Positions 7,202-15,679 are shown, numbered from the stretch's first letter. The stretch: 19,541 nucleotides of DNA from JBDTVS01 sp040007095 (GCA_040007095.1 JBDTVS010000182.1:1-19541); one strand, 5' to 3'. Notes: a model not told the origin generated them from the sequence alone. Numbers and translations: made by a program.

Positions 7202-7951
7202 TCGCGCGTCTACTCGACAACCGACGTCCCAAAGCACCTTCGCCGTCATGCCCTCGCCCCAGACTCGGCCCGCTTTGTTGATCGCGCGAAAGACGCGCCC
7301 GTGCGTCAGGCCCGCGGCTCGCGTCCAGGCGTCGACGGCGGTCTTCACCCACTCGGGCATCGGGACCGTCCGGACGTGTCCGGCTTTGCCGACCAGATCG
7401 GCGATGACCCAGTGCTCATCCCGCTGCTGGATGGATGCCAACGCGAGTCCCAGCGCCTCCCCGCGTCGCAGACCGCATCCCAGGAGCAGGGCCACCATGG
7501 CATGGTCGCGGAGTTCACGCAACGTGGTGGGGTCAACCCCGTGCAGCAGCCGACGGCCCCGTTCGACCGTCAGCCAGTTGCCGAGGCGGACGCCCAGTCG
7601 CCGCACGCCTTTCACACGACGAATGCCGGCTGCCAGTTCTGGGCTGAGGAGCCCGGCGTCGGCGGCTTCGTAGGCGATGCGTCGAACCGCCGCGAGTCGC
7701 AGATTGATGGTCGCTGGCGCGTAGCGCCGCTGTTCGAGGTGGATCCGATAGCGCAGGACGACCGTCCGGTTGAACGCCAACCGGGGCTCTGAACAGTACC
7801 AGGCGACGAATTCCCGGATAGCGTGCTCATAGGTGCGTTGGCCACTTGCGGAGGTCAGACTGTTCAGCACCGCTGTTTTCGCGTGTTCGAGGTCGGGGAG
7901 TGCCAGGATGCGCTGTGGGGGCTTCCTCTTGCCGCGTTTCCTGTGGGGCAT
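6995..7951 (-). pseudogene. Truncated tyrosine recombinase/integrase
   Basis: The ATG at 7951 has AGGAGG upstream. The N-terminal SAM-like DNA-binding domain is intact (RTYEHAIREFVAWYCSEPRL, YAPATINLRLAAVRRIAYEA). The catalytic domain begins normally with HAMVALLLGCGLRRGEALGL, where the first active-site Arg is about residue 162, and VGKAGHVRTVPMPEW, where the beta-hairpin Lys is about 189. Similarity stops after TAKVLWDV (residue 243, about nt 7223). The HxxR, H/W and Tyr nucleophile motifs that should follow are absent; the remaining 75 codons are antisense to the DUF6152 gene and look random. The enzyme cannot be catalytic. The break falls just past the DUF6152 stop, marking a deletion or recombination junction near 7202-7223. 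It lies divergently from hicBA, suggesting the remains of an integrated element. Confidence 0.85.
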
Positions 7952-8100
7952 GGGCGACGGCCTCCTTCACCGTCGCCGATAGCATCAGCCACTATTCATC
8001 CCTGGCCCGTCAGTGGGGGATCTATCCAGAAATGGCGAGCTGAATCCGGCAACTGTCTGGCGGTGCCCACCCACATCCTGGGCGTGCTAGCTCTACTCGG

Positions 8101-8136
8101 TTGTGAGGCCGCCGGCTTGGATGCTACAGTGGCCCG
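8101..8136 (+). promoter_or_regulatory. Candidate leaderless promoter of hicBA
   Basis: TTGTGA (8101-8106) is followed by an 18-nt spacer and TACAGT (8125-8130). The GTG start of hicB comes exactly 6 nt later, at 8137. There is no Shine-Dalgarno sequence, so the transcript is probably leaderless. HicB may bind here for autoregulation, but this short HicB shows no clear DNA-binding tail. Confidence 0.5.
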
Positions 8137-8343
8137 GTGACCTTTCCAATCGAGCTTGAGCGCGAGACCGACGGCCGATGGATCGCCGAGGTCCCGAGTC
8201 TTGCGGGCGTGATGTGTTACGGCGCGGACCGGGACGAGGCCGTGGCTCGGGTGCAGGCGCTGGCGCTGCGAGTCATTGCGGAACGCCTTGAACATCGCGA
8301 AGCGCCCGCTGAATTCCTGAACGTCACCTTCGAAGCCGCTTGA
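8137..8343 (+). CDS. hicB: HicB-family antitoxin
   Basis: The protein has 68 residues and starts with GTG. The nearby ATG at 8121 is out of frame. The sequence follows the HicB (UPF0150) partial RNase-H fold: FPIELERETDGRWIAEVPSL then AGV, the turn CYGADRDEAVARVQ, and helix ALALRVIAERLEH. This is the short form of the family, without an appended ribbon-helix-helix domain. In type II HicAB systems HicB binds and blocks the HicA ribonuclease and usually represses its own operon. The stop overlaps the start of the next gene by 4 nt, the usual coupled arrangement, here in antitoxin-first order. Confidence 0.87.
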   Translation: MTFPIELERETDGRWIAEVPSLAGVMCYGADRDEAVARVQALALRVIAERLEHREAPAEFLNVTFEAA

Positions 8344-8552
8344 GCAATTGGCCGTCCGCGAAAGCGCGGCGCGTCCTCGCCGCCCTCCTCCGCCTTGATT
8401 GGCAGATCAAGCGTCAGTCCGGTTCGCATCGCACCCTCTCACGCTCCAATTGGCCGGACGTGGTGTTCTCTTTCCACGACGACGAAGAGATCGGCCCTCG
8501 CATGCTCGCCCGAATCGCAAAGCGGACGGGCTTGAGTCCGGACGACCTCTAG
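8340..8552 (+). CDS. hicA: HicA-family mRNA interferase toxin
   Basis: The protein has 70 residues. It starts with TTG at 8340, overlapping the hicB stop (TTGA). It has the short dsRBD-like HicA fold: helix AKARRVLAALLRLDWQIKRQ, then SGSHRTLSR with the catalytic His at about residue 30, strand DVVFSFHDDEEIGPRMLARI, and a closing AKRTGLSPDDL. HicA toxins cleave mRNA and arrest growth until bound by HicB. All expected elements are present, so the toxin is probably functional. It lies beside a dead integrase, consistent with a module left by a mobile element. Confidence 0.87.
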   Translation: MSNWPSAKARRVLAALLRLDWQIKRQSGSHRTLSRSNWPDVVFSFHDDEEIGPRMLARIAKRTGLSPDDL

Positions 8553-8869
8553 ATTCCGACTGCTCCTCGAACCGTCCCCCAAAATGCGGTCCCCGGCAGG
8601 GTCGGTAGACACATGCCCGTTGCAGAGGAGTTGAGCGGAACGGGCTGTTGGAGCGGGGGGACCTACTCCTCTTCCACGGCCCGTCGATCCAGCTCACGCG
8701 CACCTGCCTGCCCGTGTCCGCACAGGGAGTCGAGGTTGGGCGCGTGCCCAGACGGCGAAGGCCAGTCGGCGACACTACGCCATTACACGTTGCGTGTTTC
8801 GTGCTCCGATTCCGCCTGAAGACTTAGAGGTCTACTCGAATCCAACCCAAGTCACGCCCGAAGCACTGG
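8553..8869. other. Intergenic region between hicA and the sigma factor
   Basis: Several open frames cross these bases on both strands, but none has an RBS, a leaderless signal or a recognisable motif. I find no RNA gene, repeat or confident terminator. Confidence 0.35.
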
Positions 8870-8881
8870 TAGACTCCGAGC
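8870..8881 (+). promoter_or_regulatory. Leaderless -10-like element of the ECF sigma gene (TAGACT, 6 nt before GTG)
   Basis: TAGACT (8870-8875) is followed by exactly 6 nt and the GTG at 8882. There is no Shine-Dalgarno sequence and no clear -35 box. The spacing matches the elements in front of the DUF6152 and hicB genes. Confidence 0.42.
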
Positions 8882-9475
8882 GTGCACCGACCATCTGGTC
8901 AGACGGCCGATCTGACGGGCCTTTTGCAGGCCTGGGACCGGGGTGATGCTAGTGCCCTGGAGCAGTTAGCGCCCCTGCTCCAGGCCGAGTTGCGGGCGCT
9001 AGCCCGAGGCATTCTCGCCCGCGAACAGGCGGCCCACGGCTGGCAAGCGACGGAGCTGATTCACGAAGCGTATCTGCGGCTGCTCGGCTGGCGGACGAAC
9101 AACCGCTGGCAGAACCGCGCACACTTCTTCTTCACGACGGCCGCGATGATGCGGCGGGTGCTGGTCGATGCGGCACGACTCCGACAGGCGGCCAAGCGCG
9201 ATTCGGGAGTGGTGCCGGTGTCGCTCGAGGCGATCGACATACCGGCGCCGCAGCAGTCGGTTGATGTGACGGCGGTGGCCGAGGCGCTGACCGCTCTTGC
9301 CGCCGTCGCACCGCGTGCGAGCCAAGTGGTGGAGCTGCGCTTCTTCGGAGGCTTCAGCGTCGAGGAAACGGCGGAAGCGCTGGGCGTCTCGCCACGTACG
9401 GTGAACGCCGACTGGAACACTGCGCGCGCGTGGCTCGCGCGCGAGCTCTTGCGACAAGGTATCTGTGGACGCTGA
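8882..9475 (+). CDS. ECF-subfamily RNA polymerase sigma factor (Sig-70_X6-like)
   Basis: The protein has 197 residues and starts with GTG. Region 2 is seen as DRGDASALEQLAPLLQAELR, LARGILAREQAAHGWQ, ATELIHEAYLRLL and the RAHFFFTTAAMMRRVLVDAA segment. Region 4 has ALAAVAPRASQVVELRFFGG followed by the helix-turn-helix VEETAEALGVSPRTV and NADWNTARAWLAREL. The HGWQATELIHEAYLRL and ARAWL patterns are typical of the TIGR02999-type ECF group common in Acidobacteria and Planctomycetes. Such sigmas often sit next to Ser/Thr kinases rather than anti-sigma factors and are thought to be controlled by phosphorylation. Here the next gene, a kinase, overlaps its 3' end by 11 nt, supporting one operon and a functional pair. 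No anti-sigma gene is visible. Confidence 0.93.
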   Translation: MHRPSGQTADLTGLLQAWDRGDASALEQLAPLLQAELRALARGILAREQAAHGWQATELIHEAYLRLLGWRTNNRWQNRAHFFFTTAAMMRRVLVDAARLRQAAKRDSGVVPVSLEAIDIPAPQQSVDVTAVAEALTALAAVAPRASQVVELRFFGGFSVEETAEALGVSPRTVNADWNTARAWLARELLRQGICGR

Positions 9476-12346
9476 CACCTGGACCCGCCTGTCGGAGTGG
9501 CACAACCTGTGGCTCGACGCCGCGCCGGACGAGCGCGAGCGCCTGCGCCGCGGCTTCGTCGCGGACCATCCTGCGCTCGAAGGCGACGTGAACGAGCTGG
9601 TGCTCGCCGGCTCGATAGTGCCGGGGTTCCTCGAAACGCCGGCGCTGGCGTGCATGCTCGACGATCTGGCGGTCGAGGAGGCAGCGATCGCGGTCGGCAC
9701 GCTGGTCGGACCCTACCGCATCGTGGAGTGCTGGCGCGTGGCGGGATGGGACAGGTGTACCGGGCCACCGACGTCCGCCTCGGTCGTGACGTGGCCGTGA
9801 AGCTGCTATCGGGGCGCAGTCAACACGAGCCAGACCTCGTGGAGCGCTTCGTCCAGGAAGCGCGCGTCACCGCCGCGCTCGATCGCCCCAATATCGTGCG
9901 GCTCTTCGACGTGGGTGTGCACGACGGGCGGCCGTTCCTGGTGATGGAACTGCTCGATGGCGAAACACTTCGCCATCGCCTCGCGCGCGGACCGTTGCGA
10001 CCGGACGAGGCTCGGCGTGTGGCGCTCGACGTCGCGCGTGGCCTCGTGGCCGCGCACGCCGCCGCCCTCATCCACCGCGATCTGAAACCCGAGAATCTCT
10101 TCATCACGACCGCAGGCCCCACGAAAATTCTGGACTTCGGGGTGGCACGCCTGGCGCCCCACGCCAACCCCCAGGGGCCCGAGCTCGCCACCAGGGCCGG
10201 CGCGCTCGTGGGTACGGCAGGATACCTGGCACCTGAAGCGATCTTGGGTGAGGCCGCCGATACGAGGGTCGATCTCTTCGCGCTCGGCGCCATCCTCTTT
10301 GAGATGCTGACCGGTCGGCGGGCCTTTGCGCGCGATCACACGATCGATACGCTCCACGCCGTGCTGCACGACTCGATGCCACCGCTCGACGCCACGTCGG
10401 GTGCCTCTCCTGATTTCGCGGCGATCGTTGGCCGCCTGCTCGAGAAGGCGCCCGAGGCTCGCTTCCAATCGGCGGCCGATCTGGCGTGGACGCTCGAGCG
10501 GCTCAATGGGACCGTCGCTGCGCCGGCAGTGCAGCCGGAGGCCATCCCCGACGCCATCGAAGCCGGGCGACGGCCGCGCGGGCCATGGCGTGGTGCGGCC
10601 GTGGGCGCCTGCGTCGCCGCGGCGGTGGCGCTGCTGCTCGGCGCAGTCTGGTGGCGCAATGTGCCCACACCGGTGACGCCCCCGATGGCCGCCTCGCAGT
10701 TCACGTGGCACCTTCCCGATGGCATGAACCTGCTTTCGGCGCCGGTCGTGTCGCCCAGCGGTCGACAGGTTGCGTTCGTCGGCGGGCATGACCAGACGAG
10801 ACAGCTGTTCCTCCGCGATCTGGCGTCGCTCGACGCGCAGCCGATCGCCGGGACCGAGGGCGCGCAGCAGCCCTTCTGGTCCCCCGATGGCGCCGAGATT
10901 GGCTTCTTCGCCCGTGGGAAGCTGCTGAAGATCAGGACGCAGGGCGGGGTGCCTGTGCCGCTGGCCGACACGCCGGATCCACGAGGCGGGACCTGGGGCC
11001 GGACGGGCACCATCGTTTTTCAGTCAGAGTTACGCGACGAAGCACTCTCGCAGGTCTCCGCCGCTGGAGGGCCGGTCACGCCGGCGACGCTCTTCGATGG
11101 CACCGACTCCAAGCACGTATGGCCAGCCTTCCTGCCCGATGGGGTGCACTTCCTCTACCAAGCCGTGGGGATGAACGAGGCGCGCCGCGGTGTGTACGTG
11201 GGCAGCACCGCTCAGGTCTCCGGTCCCGGGACGCTGCTCTTCCCATCGGAGTCGGGCGCCACGTACGTGCCGCCGACGGGCACCGGACCAGGCACGATCC
11301 TGACCGTCCGCTCGAACGGCGTCGAAGCCAGAACGTTCGATGCGCGCACGCTGGCCCTGGTGGGTCAGGCGCGCGTCATTCCTGTGACTGCCGCCGTCAC
11401 GACACCTCAGGAAGCCGCCATGCTCGGCGTGTCCGCCGAGGCGTTGGCCGTTGCGGCGCGGCCGGTGCCGTGGGGAACAGTGCTCGTCTCGATGTCGCTC
11501 GATGGATCTGCGCGCCGGATCATGAGTGCACAGGAGCTCACAAGCTGGGTGCGTCTCTCGCCAGACGGCCGCCGGCTGCTCCGCCACCGCGTCGCTCCGG
11601 AAGACGGCGCAGTGGACATCTGGGTCGAGGATATCGACCGAGGGACCCGGCTGCGCGTGACCACGGGCCGCGACATGCATGTGTCACCAACCTGGTCGCC
11701 ACGCGGCGATCGCGTGGCCTATCGCGCGGGACCGAACGGCAGTCCGCATCTGGCGATCGCGCAGGCGGACGGGAGCGGAGCGATCGCGTCCATCTCGTGT
11801 CCCAAGAATCCCTGTGAGCCAACGGACTGGTCGGCCGACGGCCAGTGGCTCCTCGTCAACGCCGATCGGGACGTCTTCGAAGTCCCGCTCGAGGCGTCGG
11901 CGTCGGCCCGCCCGCTGCTGACAGCCGCGTTCCTGGAGCGTGACGCGCGCTACTCCCCTGACGGCCGCTGGGTGGCCTACGTGTCCGACGAGTCCGGACG
12001 GCCGGAGGTATTGATCAGGAGCATGACGGGGCCCGCGCAACGCGTGGCGGTGTCGAATCAGGGCGGCGACCAGCCCGTCTGGCAGCGGGATGGGACGGCG
12101 ATCTTCTACATCACACACGATGGCGCCCTTCATCGCGTCGCGATCACCGACGCGGGCTCACGCCTGGACCTCGGTCGTCCACGACGCATGAACGTTCCCG
12201 CGTTTCCGACTGGACACCACTGGGGCACCGCGTACGACGTGTCAGCCGACGGCTCTCGAGCCTATTTGCACACACCGCCTGAGCCTGGTGCGGCCCAGGA
12301 CGTGACCATCGTCCTTGGCTGGCAAGCCCTGCTGCACGCGCCCTGA
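9465..12346 (+). CDS. Membrane Ser/Thr protein kinase with WD40/TolB-like sensor domain (frame broken near 9731)
   Basis: The natural start is the GTG at 9465. The first 89 codons read SEWHNLWLDAAPDERERLRR, LACMLDDLAVEE and VGPYRIVEC. At about 9729-9731 one base is missing; adding a C (TGCTGG to TGCCTGG) restores YRIVECLARGGMGQVYRA, a perfect kinase glycine loop. The rest stays open to 12346. Corrected length is about 960 residues. Kinase motifs: DVAVKLL (Lys), LIHRDLKPENLF (catalytic Asp about 206), KILDFGVARL, GTAGYLAPEAI, DTRVDLFALGAILFEMLTG. A single membrane helix (GAAVGACVAAAVALLLGAVW, about 377-398) is followed by an extracytoplasmic propeller with repeated SPSGRQVAFVGG, SPDGAEIGFFA, SPRGDRVAYRAG and SPDGRWVAYVSDESG blades. 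The kinase would phosphorylate cytoplasmic targets, plausibly the sigma factor next door. As written, the first frame stops at 9800 and the kinase frame lacks a good start. Confidence 0.85.
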
Positions 12347-12500
12347 CGTTCCCTCTCTTAGCTCACGGCTCAGAACTTCGGGGCGGCAACGCCAGCGCCA
12401 TCCGAACAGCGTTGCGCGTTTGACGTCGCGTTTCCGCCTGAACAGACAGGGGACCTGCTGCCACCATCGGCGTGCGCCCACTCGCCAACCAGGCGGAGGC

Positions 12501-13709
12501 ATGATGACCAAGACATGGGCGGCAGCTGTGTGCGCGGTAGCCGTGTCGGCAGTCGCGACAACGGAAGCGGCGCGTGCGGCGGGGCCCGTGGCCCCAACCG
12601 TATTCATAAGCGGACTCAAGGCCCCCAGCGATCTGGTCGTCACGCCACGCCACAACATCTTGGTGTCTGAGGCCGGAGAAGACCCACCGCTATTCGTCAC
12701 GCACGAGGGACGGATCTCCATCGTTGATCCCGCGGGCAACGTGCGAACCCTGCTGGGTAAGCTGCCCTCGGCGCTGGACGGCGAAAACGCGGGGCCCGCG
12801 GGCCCGAATGGATTGTGGCTGCAGGGGGAGCGCACGCTGTATGTGTTGATGAGCGTGGGCGACGTTCTCAAGCGCAACGCCCAGAACCAGGAAGTGCCCA
12901 ATCCGGCCGGACTGTCGTCGTCGCTCTTCAGCTCGGTGTGGCGGATTCGGTTCAGCGAGGGCGTGGACTGGCTGGCCGATGGGTTCGTGCTGAATCCAGC
13001 GACGGACTATCCTGACCTCGCCGATGGGCGTACCGTCGTGTTGACCAACGGCGCGGGCGAGCACGCGCACGTCACCGTGCTGGCCGACATCCGAGATCTT
13101 GTGCCCGGCCCCGTGGTCGTGTCCGCATCCAACCCGTATCGCTTGACCGGGTCGGGTGACGCCGTCTACTTCACCGACGCCGGCTACAACGCGGTGACGG
13201 CTGTCGGCCGCTCCGGGCGGATCGAGACGATCACGCACTTCGCGCTCGTCCCCAACACCGCCGGCTTTGGGCCACCGGTCAGTCAAGCGGTGCCGACTGG
13301 TATCCGCCTGGAACGCGGTCATCCGGACCGCGCCCTCGTCACGCTCTTCACCGGGTTCCCGCTCGGCCGGGGCGCGTCGAGCGTACGTGAGGTCGATTTG
13401 AGCACCGGCGCCGAGACGACGGTTGTTTCAGGATTGACGATGGCCATTGACGCGCTGCCGTGGGGGCACGGCGCACACGGCCTGCTGGTACTGGAGCACG
13501 CGAGTGGATTCGTGCCGCCAGGTCCGGTCGGGCCCGCGCAGTTCCTGTCGCCTGGGCGGGTGCTACGTTATGCCACGCCGACCTCGGCACCAGAGGTGCT
13601 GGTGAACACGCTGACGAGACCCACCAGCATGGTCCTCGACGATGACACGGGCGACCTCTACATTCTCGAGCGCTTTACGGGTCGGATTCTGAAGGTGGCC
13701 TTGAGGTAG
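12501..13709 (+). CDS. Secreted ScyD/ScyE-family beta-propeller protein
   Basis: The protein has 402 residues. Two adjacent ATGs (12501, 12504) follow GGCGGAGG; the first is used, the second is possible. A signal peptide (MTKTWAAAVCAVAVSAVATT, then ARAAG) starts the protein. The family pattern is visible in order: FISGLKAPSDLVVTPRHNIL, VSEAGEDPP, GPNGLWLQGERTLYVLMS, SGDAVYFTDAGYNAVTAVGR, VPTGIRLERGHPDRALVTLF, FTGFPLGRGASSVREVDL, TMAIDALPWGHGAHGLLVLE and PTSMVLDDDTGDLYILERF. The ScyD/ScyE family is named after scytonemin-cluster proteins of cyanobacteria, but most members elsewhere have no known function, and nothing here suggests scytonemin synthesis. The gap to the kinase gene is 154 nt without a gene, so it probably has its own promoter. 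Confidence 0.8.
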   Translation: MMTKTWAAAVCAVAVSAVATTEAARAAGPVAPTVFISGLKAPSDLVVTPRHNILVSEAGEDPPLFVTHEGRISIVDPAGNVRTLLGKLPSALDGENAGPAGPNGLWLQGERTLYVLMSVGDVLKRNAQNQEVPNPAGLSSSLFSSVWRIRFSEGVDWLADGFVLNPATDYPDLADGRTVVLTNGAGEHAHVTVLADIRDLVPGPVVVSASNPYRLTGSGDAVYFTDAGYNAVTAVGRSGRIETITHFALVPNTAGFGPPVSQAVPTGIRLERGHPDRALVTLFTGFPLGRGASSVREVDLSTGAETTVVSGLTMAIDALPWGHGAHGLLVLEHASGFVPPGPVGPAQFLSPGRVLRYATPTSAPEVLVNTLTRPTSMVLDDDTGDLYILERFTGRILKVALR

Positions 13710-13817
13710 GCGGTACGCTCGTGGCCCCGTGCTGCGCGGACAGCGGAGATTGGGGCGCTGGTCACCCGCTTCTCCACCCTCGGAACCTGCTCTCGAGCAT
13801 GGATAAGGACATTGCCA

Positions 13818-15056
13818 ATGAATCTGGTTGACGAAATCGGGCCTGGGATCACCAGCCTCGAATATGTGCGGGCTCAACTGAGAATGGACCGGCCGGTCTC
13901 GGTGAGGAATCTACTGGCACGATATCGCGAGCCGATTGTGCTTGACGAGCCGCTGATAACCTCCGACGGAGTGGCGCTGGGAGGGCATCACACCATCACG
14001 CTGCAGCGGCACGGCCATTTCCGGCACGAAGGCCACATGCGGGCCACGGGGTTTCCATCGTTTCGCTACGGCGTGCGCACGGTGATGGCGGGTCCGTCGG
14101 GGACGCCAGCATACGTCGCGGCCGCAAGCGGCGAGGTACACGGAACAAATGAGTTCGGAGACCGTGAGTCGTCGTGGGATGACTCGGGGGAGCAAGTTGG
14201 CATCAAGCAGTATTGGGTCGCATTGAAGTCCGGCGGCCACACCACTGACATCAGCTTTCAGTCCGACTTCTTTGGCACGTTTGGCGATGTCGCGGCGTTT
14301 GTTGCGACACTGGCCGGTGGCTTTTTCGTCGCCGGATCCGTGGGCGTGTGCTTTGTCCTCGGGGTGCACGCCGCTGATGCAGCTGGTCTCGATGAAGCGT
14401 TCGGGACGTCGGGCCTCGCCGGAGTGGCTGTCGCAGGCGGCGTGCTGGTGGTCTTCGGGCCAGGGGCGATCATTCCGGCGATCGTCGCGGGGGTGACGGC
14501 CGGCGTCGCGGTCGAACTGGCGCTGAAACACCGCCGGCTGACCGATCGCCCCCATGAAGTGGAGTTCGCCAACCGGGTGTTCCGGGGTTCATTGCCAGTC
14601 AATCGTATCGTGCTGACCAACATGCTCGGCATGGGGAGACGGCCGTTCACGATCCCGAGCGTGGGCGACACGATTCTGGTGAACCTCGGCGCCGGCTTCG
14701 ATCAGCCGACACAGTACCCCGGGCTGGGCGATCCAGAGAATCCGGCCACCCAAGCGCCTGGTCAGCTCTTCATTCACGAGCTCGTGCACGCCTGGCAAAT
14801 CGACACCGCATCATTCATGCCGGGGCTGATCTGCGGGGCACTCCTCAACCAGGCGACCACGATTGGCGGGAACATGAGTGTGTATCGGTACGGTCCGCCC
14901 GATCGCGATTTCGGCCGCTTCAATCTCGAGCAGCAGGCAAGCATCATCGACGACTGGTTCGGCAGATATCGGCCCGGCGCAACGCCATCTGGCGAAGGCG
15001 AAGCCGATCCCTATTTCCGCTACGTTCGCGACAACATCAGGAAGCGCATTCTCTAG
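13818..15056 (+). CDS. HELVH-motif putative metalloprotease with hydrophobic Gly-rich middle
   Basis: The protein has 412 residues. The ATG at 13818 lies 8 nt after AAGGA. I do not recognise a named family. There is no signal peptide (MNLVDEIGPGITSLEYVRAQ). The first 150 residues are His/Gly-rich and beta-like (GGHHTITLQRHGHFRHEGH, KQYWVALKSGGHTTDISF). Two long hydrophobic stretches follow, VAAFVATLAGGFFVAGSVGV with CFVLGVHAAD (about 157-186) and GVAVAGGVLVVFGPGAIIPA with IVAGVTAGVAVELAL (about 199-236), likely a membrane hairpin. A C-terminal domain carries a zinc-protease motif in LFIHELVHAWQ (H320, E321, H324), as in Vgr-related and other HEL.H.WQ proteins; the third ligand is not certain. 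It leads a compact gene group with the fibre-like and metzincin-like genes downstream. Confidence 0.72.
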   Translation: MNLVDEIGPGITSLEYVRAQLRMDRPVSVRNLLARYREPIVLDEPLITSDGVALGGHHTITLQRHGHFRHEGHMRATGFPSFRYGVRTVMAGPSGTPAYVAAASGEVHGTNEFGDRESSWDDSGEQVGIKQYWVALKSGGHTTDISFQSDFFGTFGDVAAFVATLAGGFFVAGSVGVCFVLGVHAADAAGLDEAFGTSGLAGVAVAGGVLVVFGPGAIIPAIVAGVTAGVAVELALKHRRLTDRPHEVEFANRVFRGSLPVNRIVLTNMLGMGRRPFTIPSVGDTILVNLGAGFDQPTQYPGLGDPENPATQAPGQLFIHELVHAWQIDTASFMPGLICGALLNQATTIGGNMSVYRYGPPDRDFGRFNLEQQASIIDDWFGRYRPGATPSGEGEADPYFRYVRDNIRKRIL

Positions 15057-15085
15057 CGTGACGGTCAACACATTCAGAGGTGAAC

Positions 15086-15667
15086 ATGGGAACTGTGACT
15101 GGTGAAACCGACGTGCATGATCTTCCGGCGGTCAAGGGGACTCACACCGGCGGCGGGACTGGAGTGCTGGGGGTCAGCAAAGCCAACGGGCTCTGGGGGA
15201 AGAGCACGGGCGGTCTTGGCTTCTCGGGTGTCTTCGGCGAATCGCCCGATGGGCCGGGCGTGGCCGGCGCGAGCAAGGGTTCGGTCGGCGTGGACGCACG
15301 CTCGGACGCCGGACCTGCGGCACTCAGAGCGGTTCATGGCGGAACCGGGCCCGGTGTGGTGGGCGTCAGCAAGGCGGTCGGTGTGTGGGGGAAGAGCACG
15401 GGCGGTCTTGGCTCGTCCGGTGTGTTCGGCGAAGCACCGGATGGCCCCGGGGTCGCCGGCACCAGCCAATCCTCAGTCGGGGTGGATGCAAAGTCTGACA
15501 CCGGCCCCGCCGCACTGCGCGCCGTTCACGCGGGGACGGGCGGTCCCGGCGTGCTCGGCGTCAGCAAGGCGGTCGGCGTCTGGGGGAAAAGCACCGGCGA
15601 CGGTCGCGGCTCCTCCGGTGTCTTCGGCGAGGCGATCGATGGTCCGGGTGTCTCCGGCGTGAGCTAG
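15086..15667 (+). CDS. Tail-fibre-like repeat protein, N-terminal part (ends at premature TAG)
   Basis: The ATG at 15086 follows AGAGGTG. The gap from the upstream gene is 29 nt, so they are probably co-transcribed. There is no signal peptide. After a 25-residue head it consists of tandem repeats of 64-65 residues starting at 15161, 15353 and 15548. Each has GV.GVSKA.G.WGKSTG, then SGVFGE..DGPGV.G.S, then SVGVDA...TGPAALRAVH. Glycine- and valine-rich repeats of this kind form beta-prism or beta-helix shafts in fibre proteins. The third repeat is cut by TAG at 15665-15667. The equivalent codon in repeat 1 (15275-15277) is AAG within the same GAGC-AGGGTTCGGTCGGC context, so a single A-to-T change explains the stop. 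The frame continues into the next entry. The two parts should be read as one 384-codon gene that is mutated, misread or read through. Confidence 0.8.
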   Translation: MGTVTGETDVHDLPAVKGTHTGGGTGVLGVSKANGLWGKSTGGLGFSGVFGESPDGPGVAGASKGSVGVDARSDAGPAALRAVHGGTGPGVVGVSKAVGVWGKSTGGLGSSGVFGEAPDGPGVAGTSQSSVGVDAKSDTGPAALRAVHAGTGGPGVLGVSKAVGVWGKSTGDGRGSSGVFGEAIDGPGVSGVS

Positions 15668-15679
15668 GGTTCGGTCGGC

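Noticed and set aside
8407..8775. Minus-strand frame between hicA and the sigma gene
   Set aside because: It overlaps hicA antisense, has Arg/Ser/Pro-rich composition and no recognisable feature.
9806..10789. Minus-strand frame opposite the kinase domain
   Set aside because: It is a shadow of the conserved kinase coding sequence, with no motif or RBS of its own.
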